Shown: positions 24,215-34,546, counted from the stretch's first letter. The stretch: 64,000 nt of DNA from Celeribacter halophilus (GCF_900114135.1 NZ_FORY01000004.1:186001-250000), one strand, 5' to 3'. Numbers and translations: made by a program. The notes: generated by a model from the sequence alone, not told the origin.

Positions 24215-25170
24215 TCGGCTGCCTCCTGCATAGTTCCATCCCATTCAACGGTTTCGCGCCGCTGATAGGGCGTGAACCAATCCGGATCCGTGCGATGTTC
24301 GACCCGTCCGTCAGGGTAAATCCGCGCCACGGCACGACGCGAGGACAGGCAGAACGCATGGACAGACATCTGCATCCCGCCGGTGTGGCAATAGCCCACC
24401 TCGATATTGGCATCGATCACCATGTTCTTGCCGACAAATCCCATGGCGCCCATGCCGATAGAGTTCCCCAGTTCCTTCAACTCGTCTTCAAGCTCGGCAA
24501 TACGCGGGTCGGAATTCCGGCTGCCAACCGTACGCAAACAGGCGGCGCGCTTGCCAAGGACCATACATGTGTCCTTGCACCCGCCCAGACCGATGCCGAT
24601 GATCGCAGGCTGACACGCCAGCCCCCGCTTTCCGAAGGCCACAAGGCTATCGAGATAGAACCGTTTGATCCCCTGCAATCCGTCTGACGGGAACAGCATC
24701 CGGTAGTCTGTGCCGAACAGTCCGCCTTTATGAACCGTGATCAAATCGATCCAGTCGCCGTCCGGCTCATACCCGTATTCGATTTCGGGAGCGCCGATGC
24801 CGACATTGTTGTTATGATCCGTGCGCCATAGCGGATGCACGCGATTGGGGCGCAGCGGAACGGCACTGGTGCTACTCGCCGTTGCCCGACGCAATGCCGC
24901 CTCCAGCGCGACAGGGCCGCCTTCCACGCGGGCATCATTGCCCATTTTGACATACCAACGCGGCGTGCCCGTATCGCCACACATCGCACGGTGGTCCTCT
25001 TTGGCCGCCTCATAGTTTTCCAGCATTGCCTGCAACACAAACGAGCTGAGGTCTCCGTCTTCCGTATTGGAGGCGGATTTCAATCCTTCGAGGTAATCCT
25101 CGGGGATTTCAATGGCCGCTTTCGCCATCAGATCTTCGGCAGTGGATTGGATGATATCTATCGGTATCAT
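24211..25170 (-). CDS. Class-I hydro-lyase alpha subunit (TtdA/fumarase N-terminal type)
   Basis: A 319-residue protein of the Fe-S hydro-lyase alpha family. Three cysteines are placed as cluster ligands should be: C64 in RAMCGDTG, C186 in ACQPAIIGIGLGG, and C261 in YCHTGGMQMS; spacing is near that of E. coli TtdA. Past the Gly loop the sequence is GCKDTCMVLGKRA instead of the usual GGTAE-type run, so it is a divergent member. It forms the dehydratase with the beta subunit encoded next. It follows the flavoprotein gene by 57 bases in an operon with a succinate dehydrogenase-like complex, suggesting consecutive oxidation and hydration of the same molecule. Confidence 0.85.
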   Translation of the reverse strand: MIPIDIIQSTAEDLMAKAAIEIPEDYLEGLKSASNTEDGDLSSFVLQAMLENYEAAKEDHRAMCGDTGTPRWYVKMGNDARVEGGPVALEAALRRATASSTSAVPLRPNRVHPLWRTDHNNNVGIGAPEIEYGYEPDGDWIDLITVHKGGLFGTDYRMLFPSDGLQGIKRFYLDSLVAFGKRGLACQPAIIGIGLGGCKDTCMVLGKRAACLRTVGSRNSDPRIAELEDELKELGNSIGMGAMGFVGKNMVIDANIEVGYCHTGGMQMSVHAFCLSSRRAVARIYPDGRVEHRTDPDWFTPYQRRETVEWDGTMQEAAE

Positions 25171-25227
25171 GCTGACCGTTTCCTTTTCCTTGCTATCTCG
25201 GCGCTCCGGCCCGAAGGCCGCACCGAT

Positions 25228-26991
25228 TTACTGGGCCGCAACCAATGTTTCGGGTTCGTCGTCCGGAAGAATGGTTTCGCCGGGTTTTACGATGGTGAAC
25301 TGGACATCTTCCCTGCTGACAGTCAGCTCGTCGCCCTGCTTTTGCACCACGGTGAAGTAGGAGGCTTCCAGTTCGCCCGGCTCGGGGAAATCTTCGCGGA
25401 AATGCGCGCCTCGCGAGTTTTCACGCGTCAAGGCGGCGCGGTTGATGACTTCGGAAATATCGATCAGAGACGCCATATTCAGCCAGTCATGCCACGTCAG
25501 GTTAAAGGCCAGATGAGAGGCGTCCACACCGGTTTCTAGCAATTCTCCGCGCAGATCGGCAATGCGGGACAAGCCACGTTCCATCCCCTCGCCGGTGCGC
25601 ATCACGCCCACGTCTTCCCACATGGCTTCTTGCAAATTGTTGCGCAGGGTCTGGATGTTGGCAGGCTTGTTGCTAAACGGACGCATGGCGCGTTCGACTT
25701 CGGCGGAGAGGATTTCTTCGTCCGGATCGCGCAGAGTGGGCATCTTGCGGATGTCAGCGCCCATCGTATCACCGGCAACGCCGCCATAGACCGTCGAATT
25801 GGCCACACCATTGCCGCCCAGACGGTTGGACCCGTGCGCCCCGCCGGCATCCTCGCCCGCAACATAGAGGCCTTCCATAGCGGTGCGGGTATCGGGATCA
25901 ACCACCACGCCCCCCATGAAATAATGCGCTGTGGGCACAACCTCGACCTTGCCTGCGGCCAGATCAAAGCCCGAGTCAGCACAGCGTTTCACCATGCCGG
26001 CAAATTTCTGGCGCACGTTTTCCGGTCCCAGATGGCCCATGGAAATGAACATGCCGACCTGTTCCGGATTGTTGTTCTTGCGCATTTCGGCATAGATGCC
26101 GCGGCTCACAACATCGCGTGTGGCGCGTTCGCCGCGGTCGTCATAATCGAACATGAACCGCTTTCCGGCGGCGTTGAGCAATTGCCCGCCCGCACCGCGC
26201 AGACCTTCTTCCAGAACCGTGCCGGTCATGCGGGTGTGTTCTCCGGCCAGAAGCCCTGTCGGATGGAACTGCACCATCTCCATGTCGCGCAAAGGCAGAC
26301 CGACGCGCAGCGCCATCGCCAGACCGTCCATCGTCTTGTCGCCTGAGGGCGTGTGATACTTATACATGGTCGGCCCGCCGCCCGTGCCCATCATCACGCA
26401 TTTCGCCCGCACGAAACGGAACTTTCCGCTGCGCATATCAATGAACAAAACACCTGCCAGCGCATCGCCGCTCTTGTTCGGGATCAAGCCGATGGCGCGA
26501 TGTTCCTGAAGCTTTTCAATGGGGCGGGACAGCACCTGTTCCATCAGACGGTTGATGATTTCGATCCCCGTCAGATCGCCTTTGTGCACCGTGCGGTCCG
26601 CCGTTTGTCCGGCAAAGGCCTTTTGGTGCAACTGGCCATTGGGCATGCGGTCAAAGAAACAACCGATTTCATTTTCCAGCTCCCGAACACGCACCACGGC
26701 TTGTTCGCAAAGCTTCCAGGCCATGTCCTGATTGGGCAGCCATTTGCCGCCCTGAATCGTGTCCATGAAGTGACGCTCGACCGTGTCACCGTTTCCAAGC
26801 GCGACATTGTAGCCGCCCTGAACCATACGGGTGCACCCGCACTTGCCGATCAGGCCTTTGACGGCCAGCGTGATCTTGGTGCCCGCAGGGGCGCTTTGAT
26901 GCGCGTGCAATGCGGCGAACAGGCCCGCACCACCGGAGCCGAGGATCAGAATATCCGTGTCATAACGTTCGATATCGATTTTCAAAGGCAT
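25228..26991 (-). CDS. Fumarate reductase/succinate dehydrogenase-like flavoprotein, lacking the FAD-linking His
   Basis: A 587-residue flavoprotein. The FAD Rossmann motif is LILGSGGAGLFAALHA (residues 15-30). Dicarboxylate-site residues of FrdA/SdhA are all present: QFHPTG (H243), EEGLRGAGG, TRDVVSR (R292, proton transfer), PTAHYFMGG (H356) and HGSNRLGGN (R390). Where FrdA/SdhA have the His that binds FAD covalently (H-T-V-x-A-x-G-G), this protein has C-T-R-M-V-Q-G-G with C53. FAD is therefore probably not linked through His. In E. coli FrdA, loss of that link preserves fumarate reduction but abolishes succinate oxidation. The protein is encoded with an Fe-S subunit and two anchors, so it is a membrane-bound quinone-linked complex. 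Its substrate may be succinate, fumarate or an analogue. Confidence 0.88.
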   Translation of the reverse strand: MPLKIDIERYDTDILILGSGGAGLFAALHAHQSAPAGTKITLAVKGLIGKCGCTRMVQGGYNVALGNGDTVERHFMDTIQGGKWLPNQDMAWKLCEQAVVRVRELENEIGCFFDRMPNGQLHQKAFAGQTADRTVHKGDLTGIEIINRLMEQVLSRPIEKLQEHRAIGLIPNKSGDALAGVLFIDMRSGKFRFVRAKCVMMGTGGGPTMYKYHTPSGDKTMDGLAMALRVGLPLRDMEMVQFHPTGLLAGEHTRMTGTVLEEGLRGAGGQLLNAAGKRFMFDYDDRGERATRDVVSRGIYAEMRKNNNPEQVGMFISMGHLGPENVRQKFAGMVKRCADSGFDLAAGKVEVVPTAHYFMGGVVVDPDTRTAMEGLYVAGEDAGGAHGSNRLGGNGVANSTVYGGVAGDTMGADIRKMPTLRDPDEEILSAEVERAMRPFSNKPANIQTLRNNLQEAMWEDVGVMRTGEGMERGLSRIADLRGELLETGVDASHLAFNLTWHDWLNMASLIDISEVINRAALTRENSRGAHFREDFPEPGELEASYFTVVQKQGDELTVSREDVQFTIVKPGETILPDDEPETLVAAQ

Positions 26992-26994
26992 AGC

Positions 26995-27336
26995 TTACAC
27001 CGCTCGCAAGAGGAAAGAACCGGAGACGAGGAAAGCCCCCGCCAGTGCCGCCGCTGCCGCACTTTTTTGCCGTCCGGACCATGGAAGAAATTCAAGAGCC
27101 AGAAGGCGCAGACCGCCAAACAGGTGGACAGCCAGCAAAAAGACCAAACCGAATTCGGCCAGCTTCACGATCGGGTTGTCGGCAAATGCCAGAAACCGGT
27201 CCAGGCTGGCAGGTCGTGTCAGTGCCATTGCCAGAACATACAGATGCACGGGCAGGAACAGGGCCAGACCGAGCCCCGAAAGGCGGTGCAGCATATAGGC
27301 AAACCAGAGCGGGTGGGTTCGATGAGGACGGATCAT
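26995..27336 (-). CDS. Succinate dehydrogenase/fumarate reductase-like membrane anchor
   Basis: A 113-residue protein with three hydrophobic segments. YMLHRLSGLGLALFLPVHLYV in the first and VHLFGGLRLLALEFLPW in the second contain histidines placed like those that bind haem b in SdhC/SdhD. It is the second anchor of the complex, encoded 3 bases before the flavoprotein gene. The ATG at 27336 overlaps the stop of the other anchor (ATGA); a start further upstream would read through that gene. Very small anchors of this kind are typical of the complex II family. Confidence 0.82.
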   Translation of the reverse strand: MIRPHRTHPLWFAYMLHRLSGLGLALFLPVHLYVLAMALTRPASLDRFLAFADNPIVKLAEFGLVFLLAVHLFGGLRLLALEFLPWSGRQKSAAAAALAGAFLVSGSFLLRAV

Positions 27337-27662
27337 AGCATTGTCACGGCCATTACAGCACGTGCCCCCAAAAACAGGATGGAAATTCCAAAGGCCCACA
27401 TGACAAGCTCAAGGGCGAGACCGCGCAGCTTGAGAACTTCGTGGACAATCACCCGCATACCGATTGCGGAGTGGATTGACACGGCCACCACAAAGCAACC
27501 GTAGAACAGGAACCACCACAGGCTTCCCATGGTGCGTTCAAGGATTTCAGCCGTGGTCAAACCGCCCTGAATGGCATAGATCATCACGCCCAGATGCCCG
27601 AAGACCAGCGGGACCATGACCATCGCACTGAGCCGTTGCGCCATATAAAGTCCGAGATTCAT
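27333..27662 (-). CDS. Succinate dehydrogenase/fumarate reductase-like membrane anchor
   Basis: A 109-residue protein with three hydrophobic segments. YMAQRLSAMVMVPLVFGHLG (first) and VAVSIHSAIGMRVIVHEVLK (second) carry the Arg, Ser and His residues expected near the quinone and haem sites of complex II anchors. AAGGAGGACAGAC precedes the ATG at 27662, and that start overlaps the Fe-S subunit stop. The gene order is Fe-S subunit, anchor, anchor, flavoprotein, which differs from the usual sdhCDAB of Alphaproteobacteria and indicates an accessory complex rather than the housekeeping succinate dehydrogenase. Confidence 0.82.
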   Translation of the reverse strand: MNLGLYMAQRLSAMVMVPLVFGHLGVMIYAIQGGLTTAEILERTMGSLWWFLFYGCFVVAVSIHSAIGMRVIVHEVLKLRGLALELVMWAFGISILFLGARAVMAVTML

Positions 27663-28435
27663 TGTCTGTCCTCCTTGGATTTGAAGAGGAACGACTTCGC
27701 GCTGGCCCGTTTGAGCCCTGCAATTGCACTCAACGGGTCCAGTTCGTTCGGGCAATACTGTGTGCAGCTGCCTTGGGTATGGCAGTTGTGGCAGCCGTTG
27801 TTTTTGGACACAGCGTCCAGAACGGCCTGCCGGTCCTCGACCTTGCTGTCATTGTAAAGCGTCCAGGCCCGTTGCAGCGCCGCCGGCCCCAGATAGTCGG
27901 GCGTGTTGGCCACCGTATCGCAGGCCGCGTAGCACACCGAGCAATTGATACATTCGATACCTTTGTTGGCCTCGACGCGTCCGGGATCCTCGGGAGAGAC
28001 TTCGGCAATAGGTTCTGCACGGGAGCGGCTGGGTGTATGGACACCACCGGCCGCGATCCATTTGTCGAAAAACGGGTCCATATCTGCGGCAAGGTCCTTG
28101 ATCGTCGGCAGATTGCGCAACGGACCGATTTGCAGCGCCCCGTCCCGCGTGACCTTCTTGACATGTGTCCGACAGGTCCAGCGCGGCTCGCCGTTCACCA
28201 TCATGGCGCAGGACCCGCACATCCCGACCCGACACGCATAGCGGTAGCTCAGCGAGGGATCGATTTGCTGCTGGATCCATGTCACCACGTCCAAAACCGT
28301 CTGGCTTTCACGCGCTGGGACCTGAAATGTCTCGTATTCTCCAGTGTCTCCAGTGCCTCTCCAGACCGATACTTCAAGAATGTCTTCTTCGCTCACGGCG
28401 CACCTGTCGTTCTTCAATGGGTTATGAAAATACAT
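27659..28435 (-). CDS. Succinate dehydrogenase/fumarate reductase-like iron-sulfur subunit
   Basis: A 258-residue protein with three cluster motifs in order: [2Fe-2S] in YACRVGMCGSCAMMVNG and a later WTC, a CINCSVCYAACD ferredoxin motif, and GCHNCHTQGSCTQYCPNE for the distal cluster. It relays electrons between the flavoprotein and the membrane anchors. It is the first gene of the eight-gene leftward operon. The ATG at 28435 has no clear Shine-Dalgarno sequence; a GTG at about residue 14 (VSEEDILEVSVWRG), just before the family-like sequence, is a credible alternative start. The promoter must lie in the 309-base gap upstream. Confidence 0.85.
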   Translation of the reverse strand: MYFHNPLKNDRCAVSEEDILEVSVWRGTGDTGEYETFQVPARESQTVLDVVTWIQQQIDPSLSYRYACRVGMCGSCAMMVNGEPRWTCRTHVKKVTRDGALQIGPLRNLPTIKDLAADMDPFFDKWIAAGGVHTPSRSRAEPIAEVSPEDPGRVEANKGIECINCSVCYAACDTVANTPDYLGPAALQRAWTLYNDSKVEDRQAVLDAVSKNNGCHNCHTQGSCTQYCPNELDPLSAIAGLKRASAKSFLFKSKEDRQ

Positions 28436-28744
28436 TATGAGAGAGTTTAACTAACACAAAGGAACTAATTCTAACCATTTATGTAATAGCAACTTACAAT
28501 AAGGGCGCAGCAGGAAAGCCCTGTTAAAGTGTTGATGAAAATAATGTTTATAGAGGAATTCCGCGTGGCCCGACGGTCAGCGCTTCGGTCGCGCTCTGGC
28601 CAGCGTCTCATCACCGCATATGGCATGCGCGTACAGGGTGGCGACCCTCACACTGGCCCCACAGTAGCTCCACAATGACCCGCATTGCGCAAAAATCTGC
28701 GGCACAAAAGGCCGGATCAGCCCGCCCCCGCTCACCCTCACCTG
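28436..28744. promoter_or_regulatory. 309-base gap between frdB-like gene and hutC
   Basis: Non-coding. It should contain the promoter of the leftward frd/fum operon (AT-rich part at 28440-28550) and the end of the hutC transcript. An AGGGC/GCCCT repeat (28502-28506 and 28518-28522) is the only symmetrical element seen. No gene is supported. Confidence 0.4.
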
Positions 28745-29461
28745 TTACAAGTCGAGACGCATACGGTGTGAGGGAGAATAGGATTGCTGAACCAGCGTGA
28801 TCGGTGCGGCCTCCAGCCATGTCACACGGATCATCGTCATCACCGGATCATCGGGTGCACAGACAAGATGCTGGCCCCGCGCCCCTGCGGTTTCCGCGAA
28901 AAATTCCATTGTGCCATGCGTGTAAGGGGCCTGCCGCACCAGCCATTCGTTGGCGCTGGTCTCTGTCAGGTCCACGTCTTCGATGTCAGGCACAGTGTCC
29001 AGAACAATCCAGCGGTCTTCAAACATATGCGGCACGTCATCAGCGAGGTGGAGGCTCTGCACCCGTAGTAGGCGCTCCGAGCCGGAGAGTTTGAGATGTT
29101 CACGCACCAGCGGTGGCGGCGTGTCCAGTTTGCGCTCCAACAGGCGGTATTCATAACGCGCACCGCTCGCGATAACATCGGCGCGCGTCAGGGGGATAGC
29201 GAGCGTGGCCTTGCGGCGCGGTGCCTCGCGCACACGGGTCCCCGCCTTGCGGCGGCGGTCCAGAAACCCCGAGGTCGCAAGGTCGCGCAAGGCACGGTTG
29301 ACCGTCGCCCGCGCACAGCCGAATTCCGCAGCAAGATCCACCTCGTTGGGGATCAACTCTCCGGGCGCATAGTCCTGCGCGCGGATACGGGCCATCATCG
29401 TATCACGAATAGATTGCCAGCTGACCGAACTGTCGGCCTTGCCCTCTTTGCTCAAGCTCAC
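28745..29461 (-). CDS. hutC: Histidine utilization repressor HutC (GntR family)
   Basis: A 238-residue regulator. The N-terminal GntR winged helix spans about residues 13-80 (PGELIPNEVDLAAEFGCARA, then TVNRALRDLATSGFLDRRRK), followed by a UTRA ligand domain (LHLADDVPHMFEDRWIVLDT, then MIRVTWLEAAPITLVQQSYS). This is the HutC layout; the repressor is released by urocanate. Its start overlaps the hutF stop (ATGA), so it is made from the hutF transcript and probably represses both this operon and the divergent hutI operon through the site between hutF and hutI. Confidence 0.93.
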   Translation of the reverse strand: MSLSKEGKADSSVSWQSIRDTMMARIRAQDYAPGELIPNEVDLAAEFGCARATVNRALRDLATSGFLDRRRKAGTRVREAPRRKATLAIPLTRADVIASGARYEYRLLERKLDTPPPLVREHLKLSGSERLLRVQSLHLADDVPHMFEDRWIVLDTVPDIEDVDLTETSANEWLVRQAPYTHGTMEFFAETAGARGQHLVCAPDDPVMTMIRVTWLEAAPITLVQQSYSPSHRMRLDL

Positions 29462-30828
29462 ACCTCATGTCCAAGCCGCTCCATGACCTGCGCATAGGCC
29501 GGCACAATCGCGTCACGTTCAATATGACGCCCATCTTGTACCATATGACGCCCCGCTGACCAGACATCGCGCACCGATCTGTCGTCACGCGCGAAAATCC
29601 ATGTGTCCAACAGGCCATCACCGGCCTTGGCGCAGCCATCCGGTCCCAGATCATCCAGCGCCAGAAGGTCGGCCCAAAGCCCCGTCGCGATGGCACCGGT
29701 TTCGCGGCCTGCCGCCTGCGCCCCGCCTTCGACCGCGCCTTGAAACAACACCCGTCCGGTCGAGCGACCCGCATCGGCCAGAACGGCGCGCCTGCGGTCG
29801 CGCAGACGTTGCGAATATTCGAGCGTGCGCAATTCTTCTGTCAGAGAAATGCGGATATTGCTGTCCGAACCGACACCAAACACCCCGCCAGCCGCACGCC
29901 AGCGCGCTCCATCGAAAATCCCGTCCCCCAGACTGGACTCGGTGATCGGGCACAGCCCCGCTACCGCCCCCGTCGCGGCAAGCGTCTCGGTCTCGGCGGG
30001 CAGCATTTGGGTGGCATGGATCAGGCACCAGCGTTTATCGACCGGAGCATTTTCCAGCAACCATTCGACAGGGCGACGTCCGGTGGCGTCCAGCACCTCC
30101 TCCACTTCCGCAACCTGTTCGGCAAGGTGGATATGAATCGGTGCATCCCCCGCAAGCGAGATCGCGGACTGAAGCCCCGCCGCATCAACGGCCCGCAGAC
30201 TGTGCGGTGCGATGCCCAACCCGCTATCGGCCCCGAGCGTTGCGACATGGCCCCGCGCCGCCTCGACAAGGCGGGCGAAGCGGTCGGGATCATTGCCGAA
30301 CCGGTCCTGCCCCGTCACAAGCGCGCGGCGGTCCAGACCGCCGTAGCTGTAGAGCACCGGTAAAAGGGTCAGCCCAATCCCCGTTTGTGCCGCTGCCGCC
30401 GCGATCCGGCCCGCCATCTCCGCCAAATCGTCATAGGGACGACCATCCGGCCCGTGATGCAGATAGTGGAACTCCACATTCGTGGCATAGCCCGCCTCCA
30501 ACATCTCCATCTGCACGAAAGCCGCAATGGCCTGAATGTCATCAGGGGTCAGCCGGTCGAGAAAGCGATACATCAACTGGCGCCACGTCCAGAAACTGTC
30601 TTGCGGATCATCGCCGCGCCGTTCGGTCAGACCGGCCATCGCTCGTTGGAACGCGTGGCTATGCAAGTTGGCCGGCGCAGGCAGCAAAGTCTCGACCCGC
30701 GTTGCCTCAGGCGGGCAGTCCGCTCCCACGACCACAGCCCCGATCCGGCCATCCTCATGAATATCGACTTTCACCGCCTCTGCCCAAGAATTCATCACTA
30801 GCGCCCTGCGGGCCCAGATCGTCTGCAT
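29458..30828 (-). CDS. hutF: Formimidoylglutamate deiminase HutF
   Basis: A 456-residue amidohydrolase-superfamily enzyme that deaminates N-formimino-L-glutamate to N-formyl-L-glutamate, the fourth step of the five-step histidine pathway. Metal motif [20 protein letters not shown] (about residues 55-74) and further ligands in [18 protein letters not shown] and [20 protein letters not shown] match HutF. Presence of HutF with HutG, and no HutG of the formiminoglutamase type, shows that the organism uses the formylglutamate branch. It starts 72 bases from the divergent hutI. Confidence 0.94.
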   Translation of the reverse strand: MQTIWARRALVMNSWAEAVKVDIHEDGRIGAVVVGADCPPEATRVETLLPAPANLHSHAFQRAMAGLTERRGDDPQDSFWTWRQLMYRFLDRLTPDDIQAIAAFVQMEMLEAGYATNVEFHYLHHGPDGRPYDDLAEMAGRIAAAAAQTGIGLTLLPVLYSYGGLDRRALVTGQDRFGNDPDRFARLVEAARGHVATLGADSGLGIAPHSLRAVDAAGLQSAISLAGDAPIHIHLAEQVAEVEEVLDATGRRPVEWLLENAPVDKRWCLIHATQMLPAETETLAATGAVAGLCPITESSLGDGIFDGARWRAAGGVFGVGSDSNIRISLTEELRTLEYSQRLRDRRRAVLADAGRSTGRVLFQGAVEGGAQAAGRETGAIATGLWADLLALDDLGPDGCAKAGDGLLDTWIFARDDRSVRDVWSAGRHMVQDGRHIERDAIVPAYAQVMERLGHEV

Positions 30829-30843
30829 GCTCGTCTCTCCGTG

Positions 30844-30872
30844 TTGACAGGATTATTATGTGCAGACATATT
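30844..30872 (+). promoter_or_regulatory. hutI promoter with embedded HutC-like operator
   Basis: TTGACA (30844-30849) and CATATT (30867-30872) are spaced by 17 bases, a good sigma-70-type promoter, 28 bases before the hutI ATG. Between and overlapping the -10 element is TATGT-N4-ACATA (30857-30870), a palindrome of the kind bound by GntR/HutC regulators. Occupancy would block polymerase at hutI and, given the 72-base gap, also affect hutF-hutC. Confidence 0.65.
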
Positions 30873-30900
30873 AATTTCAAATCAAGAGAGAATCGAGATT

Positions 30901-32072
30901 ATGACCCAAATCACCCTCACCAACGCAACCCTTGTCCCTTGCACCGGAGATCGCGAGAACCGTGCCTTTCGCGGCTGGATACGCATCGAGAACGGACGAA
31001 TCGCCGCACTTGGTGAAGGGGATGCCGAGGGCGAGGATCTGGGCGGGCGGCTGGTGACACCGGCGCTGGTCGATTGTCACACCCACATTATCTATGGTGG
31101 CAGCCGCGCACGGGAATTCGAACAACGTCTCGAAGGTGTCAGCTATGAAGACATCGCCCGCAGCGGTGGCGGCATCCTCTCGACTGTGAATGCGACACGC
31201 GAGGCCAGCGAGGAGGATTTGGTGGCCACGGCCCTGCCCCGTCTCGACACGCTCCTGTCCGAAGGTGCGGCGGTGGTCGAAGTCAAATCGGGCTACGGGC
31301 TGACGATTGAGGACGAGATTAAAATGCTGCGCGCGGCACGGCGTCTTGAAACGCTGCGCGATGTGCGTATCAAAACAACATGGCTCGCGGCCCATGCGCT
31401 GCCCCCCGAATATAAGGATCGCACAGAGGCCTATATTGACGAGGTGGTGATCGCCGGATTGCGCACGGCCCACGCGGAAGGGCTGGTCGATGCCGTCGAC
31501 GGGTTTTGTGAATCCATTGCCTTTTCTGCCGACCAGATGGCGCGGGTCTTTGATGTTGCTCAGGAACTGGGCCTGCCGGTCAAACTCCATGCCGAGCAAC
31601 TCAGCCACCAAGGCGGTGCACAGCTTGTTGCTGAACGAGGCGGGCTTTCGGCCGATCACATCGAATATACAACAAAGGCGGATGCCGAGGCGCTGGCCAA
31701 AGCCGGCAGCGTCGCAGTCCTGCTCCCCGGTGCGTTCTATACATTGCGCGAATCGCAAATGCCGCCGGTTTCAGCCTTTCGCGCGGCGGGATGCACGATG
31801 GCGCTGGCCACGGATTGCAATCCGGGAACCTCGCCGCTGACATCGCTGCTGTTGACGATGAACATGGGAGCGACCCTGTTCCGCATGACGCCGACCGAAT
31901 GTCTGGAAGCCGTGACCTGCAACGCAGCAAAGGCCCTTGGGCTGGATGATTGCGGGCGCCTTGCGCCGGGGCTGCGGGCCGATCTCGCCATCTGGGATGT
32001 CACTGACTACGCCGAGCTGACCTACCGCATCGGCTTCAACCCTCTTTACAGCCGTTATTTCGGAGGCCGCAA

Positions 32073-32079
<7 letters not shown>
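30901..32079 (+). CDS. hutI: Imidazolonepropionase HutI
   Basis: A 392-residue amidohydrolase that opens the imidazolone ring to give N-formimino-L-glutamate. The metal motif [20 protein letters not shown] (about residues 57-76), [45 protein letters not shown] and the late [12 protein letters not shown] are diagnostic of HutI. The start at 30901 is chosen because the region before it contains the promoter and operator; a weak AGAG precedes it. Its end overlaps hutH by 7 bases (ATGCTGA). Confidence 0.95.
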
Positions 32080-33589
<1,510 letters not shown>

Positions 33590-33593
<4 letters not shown>

Positions 33594-34399
33594 GCCGCAC
33601 TATCCCTGATCCCGTTGAAGTTACTCAAGGCGACAGCCCTGTTATTCTGGGCCTTCCGCACACGGGCACCTATGTCCCTGATGCGGTTCGGGCCAAACTG
33701 AATCCACGCGGACGTGCCTTGGCGGATACGGACTGGAATATCCATCACCTGTATGACGGGCTGCTCCCGAATGCGACCACCGTCCGCGCCACCTTCCACC
33801 GCTATGTGATCGACGCCAATCGCGGACCGGAAAATGAAAGCCTCTATCCCGGCCAGAACACGACGGGCCTTGTGCCCCTGACCGATTTCGACGGCGTACC
33901 GATCTGGACCGAGGAACCTGATGCGGCCGAAGTCGAAGCGCGTCTTGTGCAGTTTCACACCCCCTATCATGCCGCCCTGCGGGCCGAGATCGAACGGGTC
34001 CGCGCTCGGCACGGTGTGGCGATCCTCTATGACTGCCACTCGATCCGCTCGCATATCCCCTATCTCTTCGACGGGAAGCTGCCGGATCTCAATATCGGCA
34101 CGGCAAATGGCACCAGTTGCGCGCCGCAAATCGAAGCTGTCACTGCAGAGATCTGCGCCCGAGCTCAGGGGTTTACCCATGTCGTTAACGGGCGGTTCAA
34201 AGGCGGTTGGACCACGCGCCACTATGGCCAGCCCGAAACAGGCGTCCATGCCATCCAGATGGAACTGGCGCAGTCCACCCACCTGACTGCCGAGGCTCCG
34301 CCTTGGGAGATCAACGCAGAGAAGGCCGCACGCCTGCGCCCCTATCTCGCCGAAATTCTGACCGCCCTTGAAACCCTCGCTCCGGAGCTGACGAGATGA
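33590..34399 (+). CDS. hutG: N-formylglutamate deformylase HutG
   Basis: A 269-residue N-formylglutamate amidohydrolase (FGase family) that yields formate and L-glutamate, the last step after HutF. Recognisable stretches are [59 protein letters not shown] (metal-binding His) and [20 protein letters not shown]. The ATG overlaps the hutH stop. Its stop is followed by a degraded acyl-CoA dehydrogenase fragment before hutU. Confidence 0.94.
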
Positions 34400-34400
34400 A

Positions 34401-34546
34401 ACCGCTCGAAGGGCGCAAGCCTGTGGCGGATACGGCTTCACGCGGGATTTCCCGCTGGAGCGCCACCTTCGCGATCTGCGGATCATGCGCATGAAGGCTC
34501 CTCTGAAATTCAACGCAACATCATCGCGGGCAGATTGCTCGCCTGA
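34401..34546 (+). pseudogene. Remnant of an acyl-CoA dehydrogenase C-terminus
   Basis: In the 168-base gap between hutG and hutU, the frame from 34410 reads RAQACGGYGFTRDFPLERHL followed by RDLRIMRM, and a second frame from about 34496 reads GSSEIQRNIIAGRLLA to a TGA at 34544-34546. These are consecutive conserved blocks of the acyl-CoA dehydrogenase C-terminus (the GGYG-RDFP-ER and EG-T/S-EIQR-I-A-LL motifs), but the few residues between them are lost or frame-shifted. No N-terminal part is present. It is a gene relic, showing that hutG and hutU were joined by a past rearrangement. Confidence 0.75.

Noticed and set aside
25228-28435. Assignment as the housekeeping succinate dehydrogenase sdhCDAB
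   Set aside because: Gene order, neighbours and loss of the FAD-linking His differ from alphaproteobacterial sdh operons, so an accessory complex is more likely.
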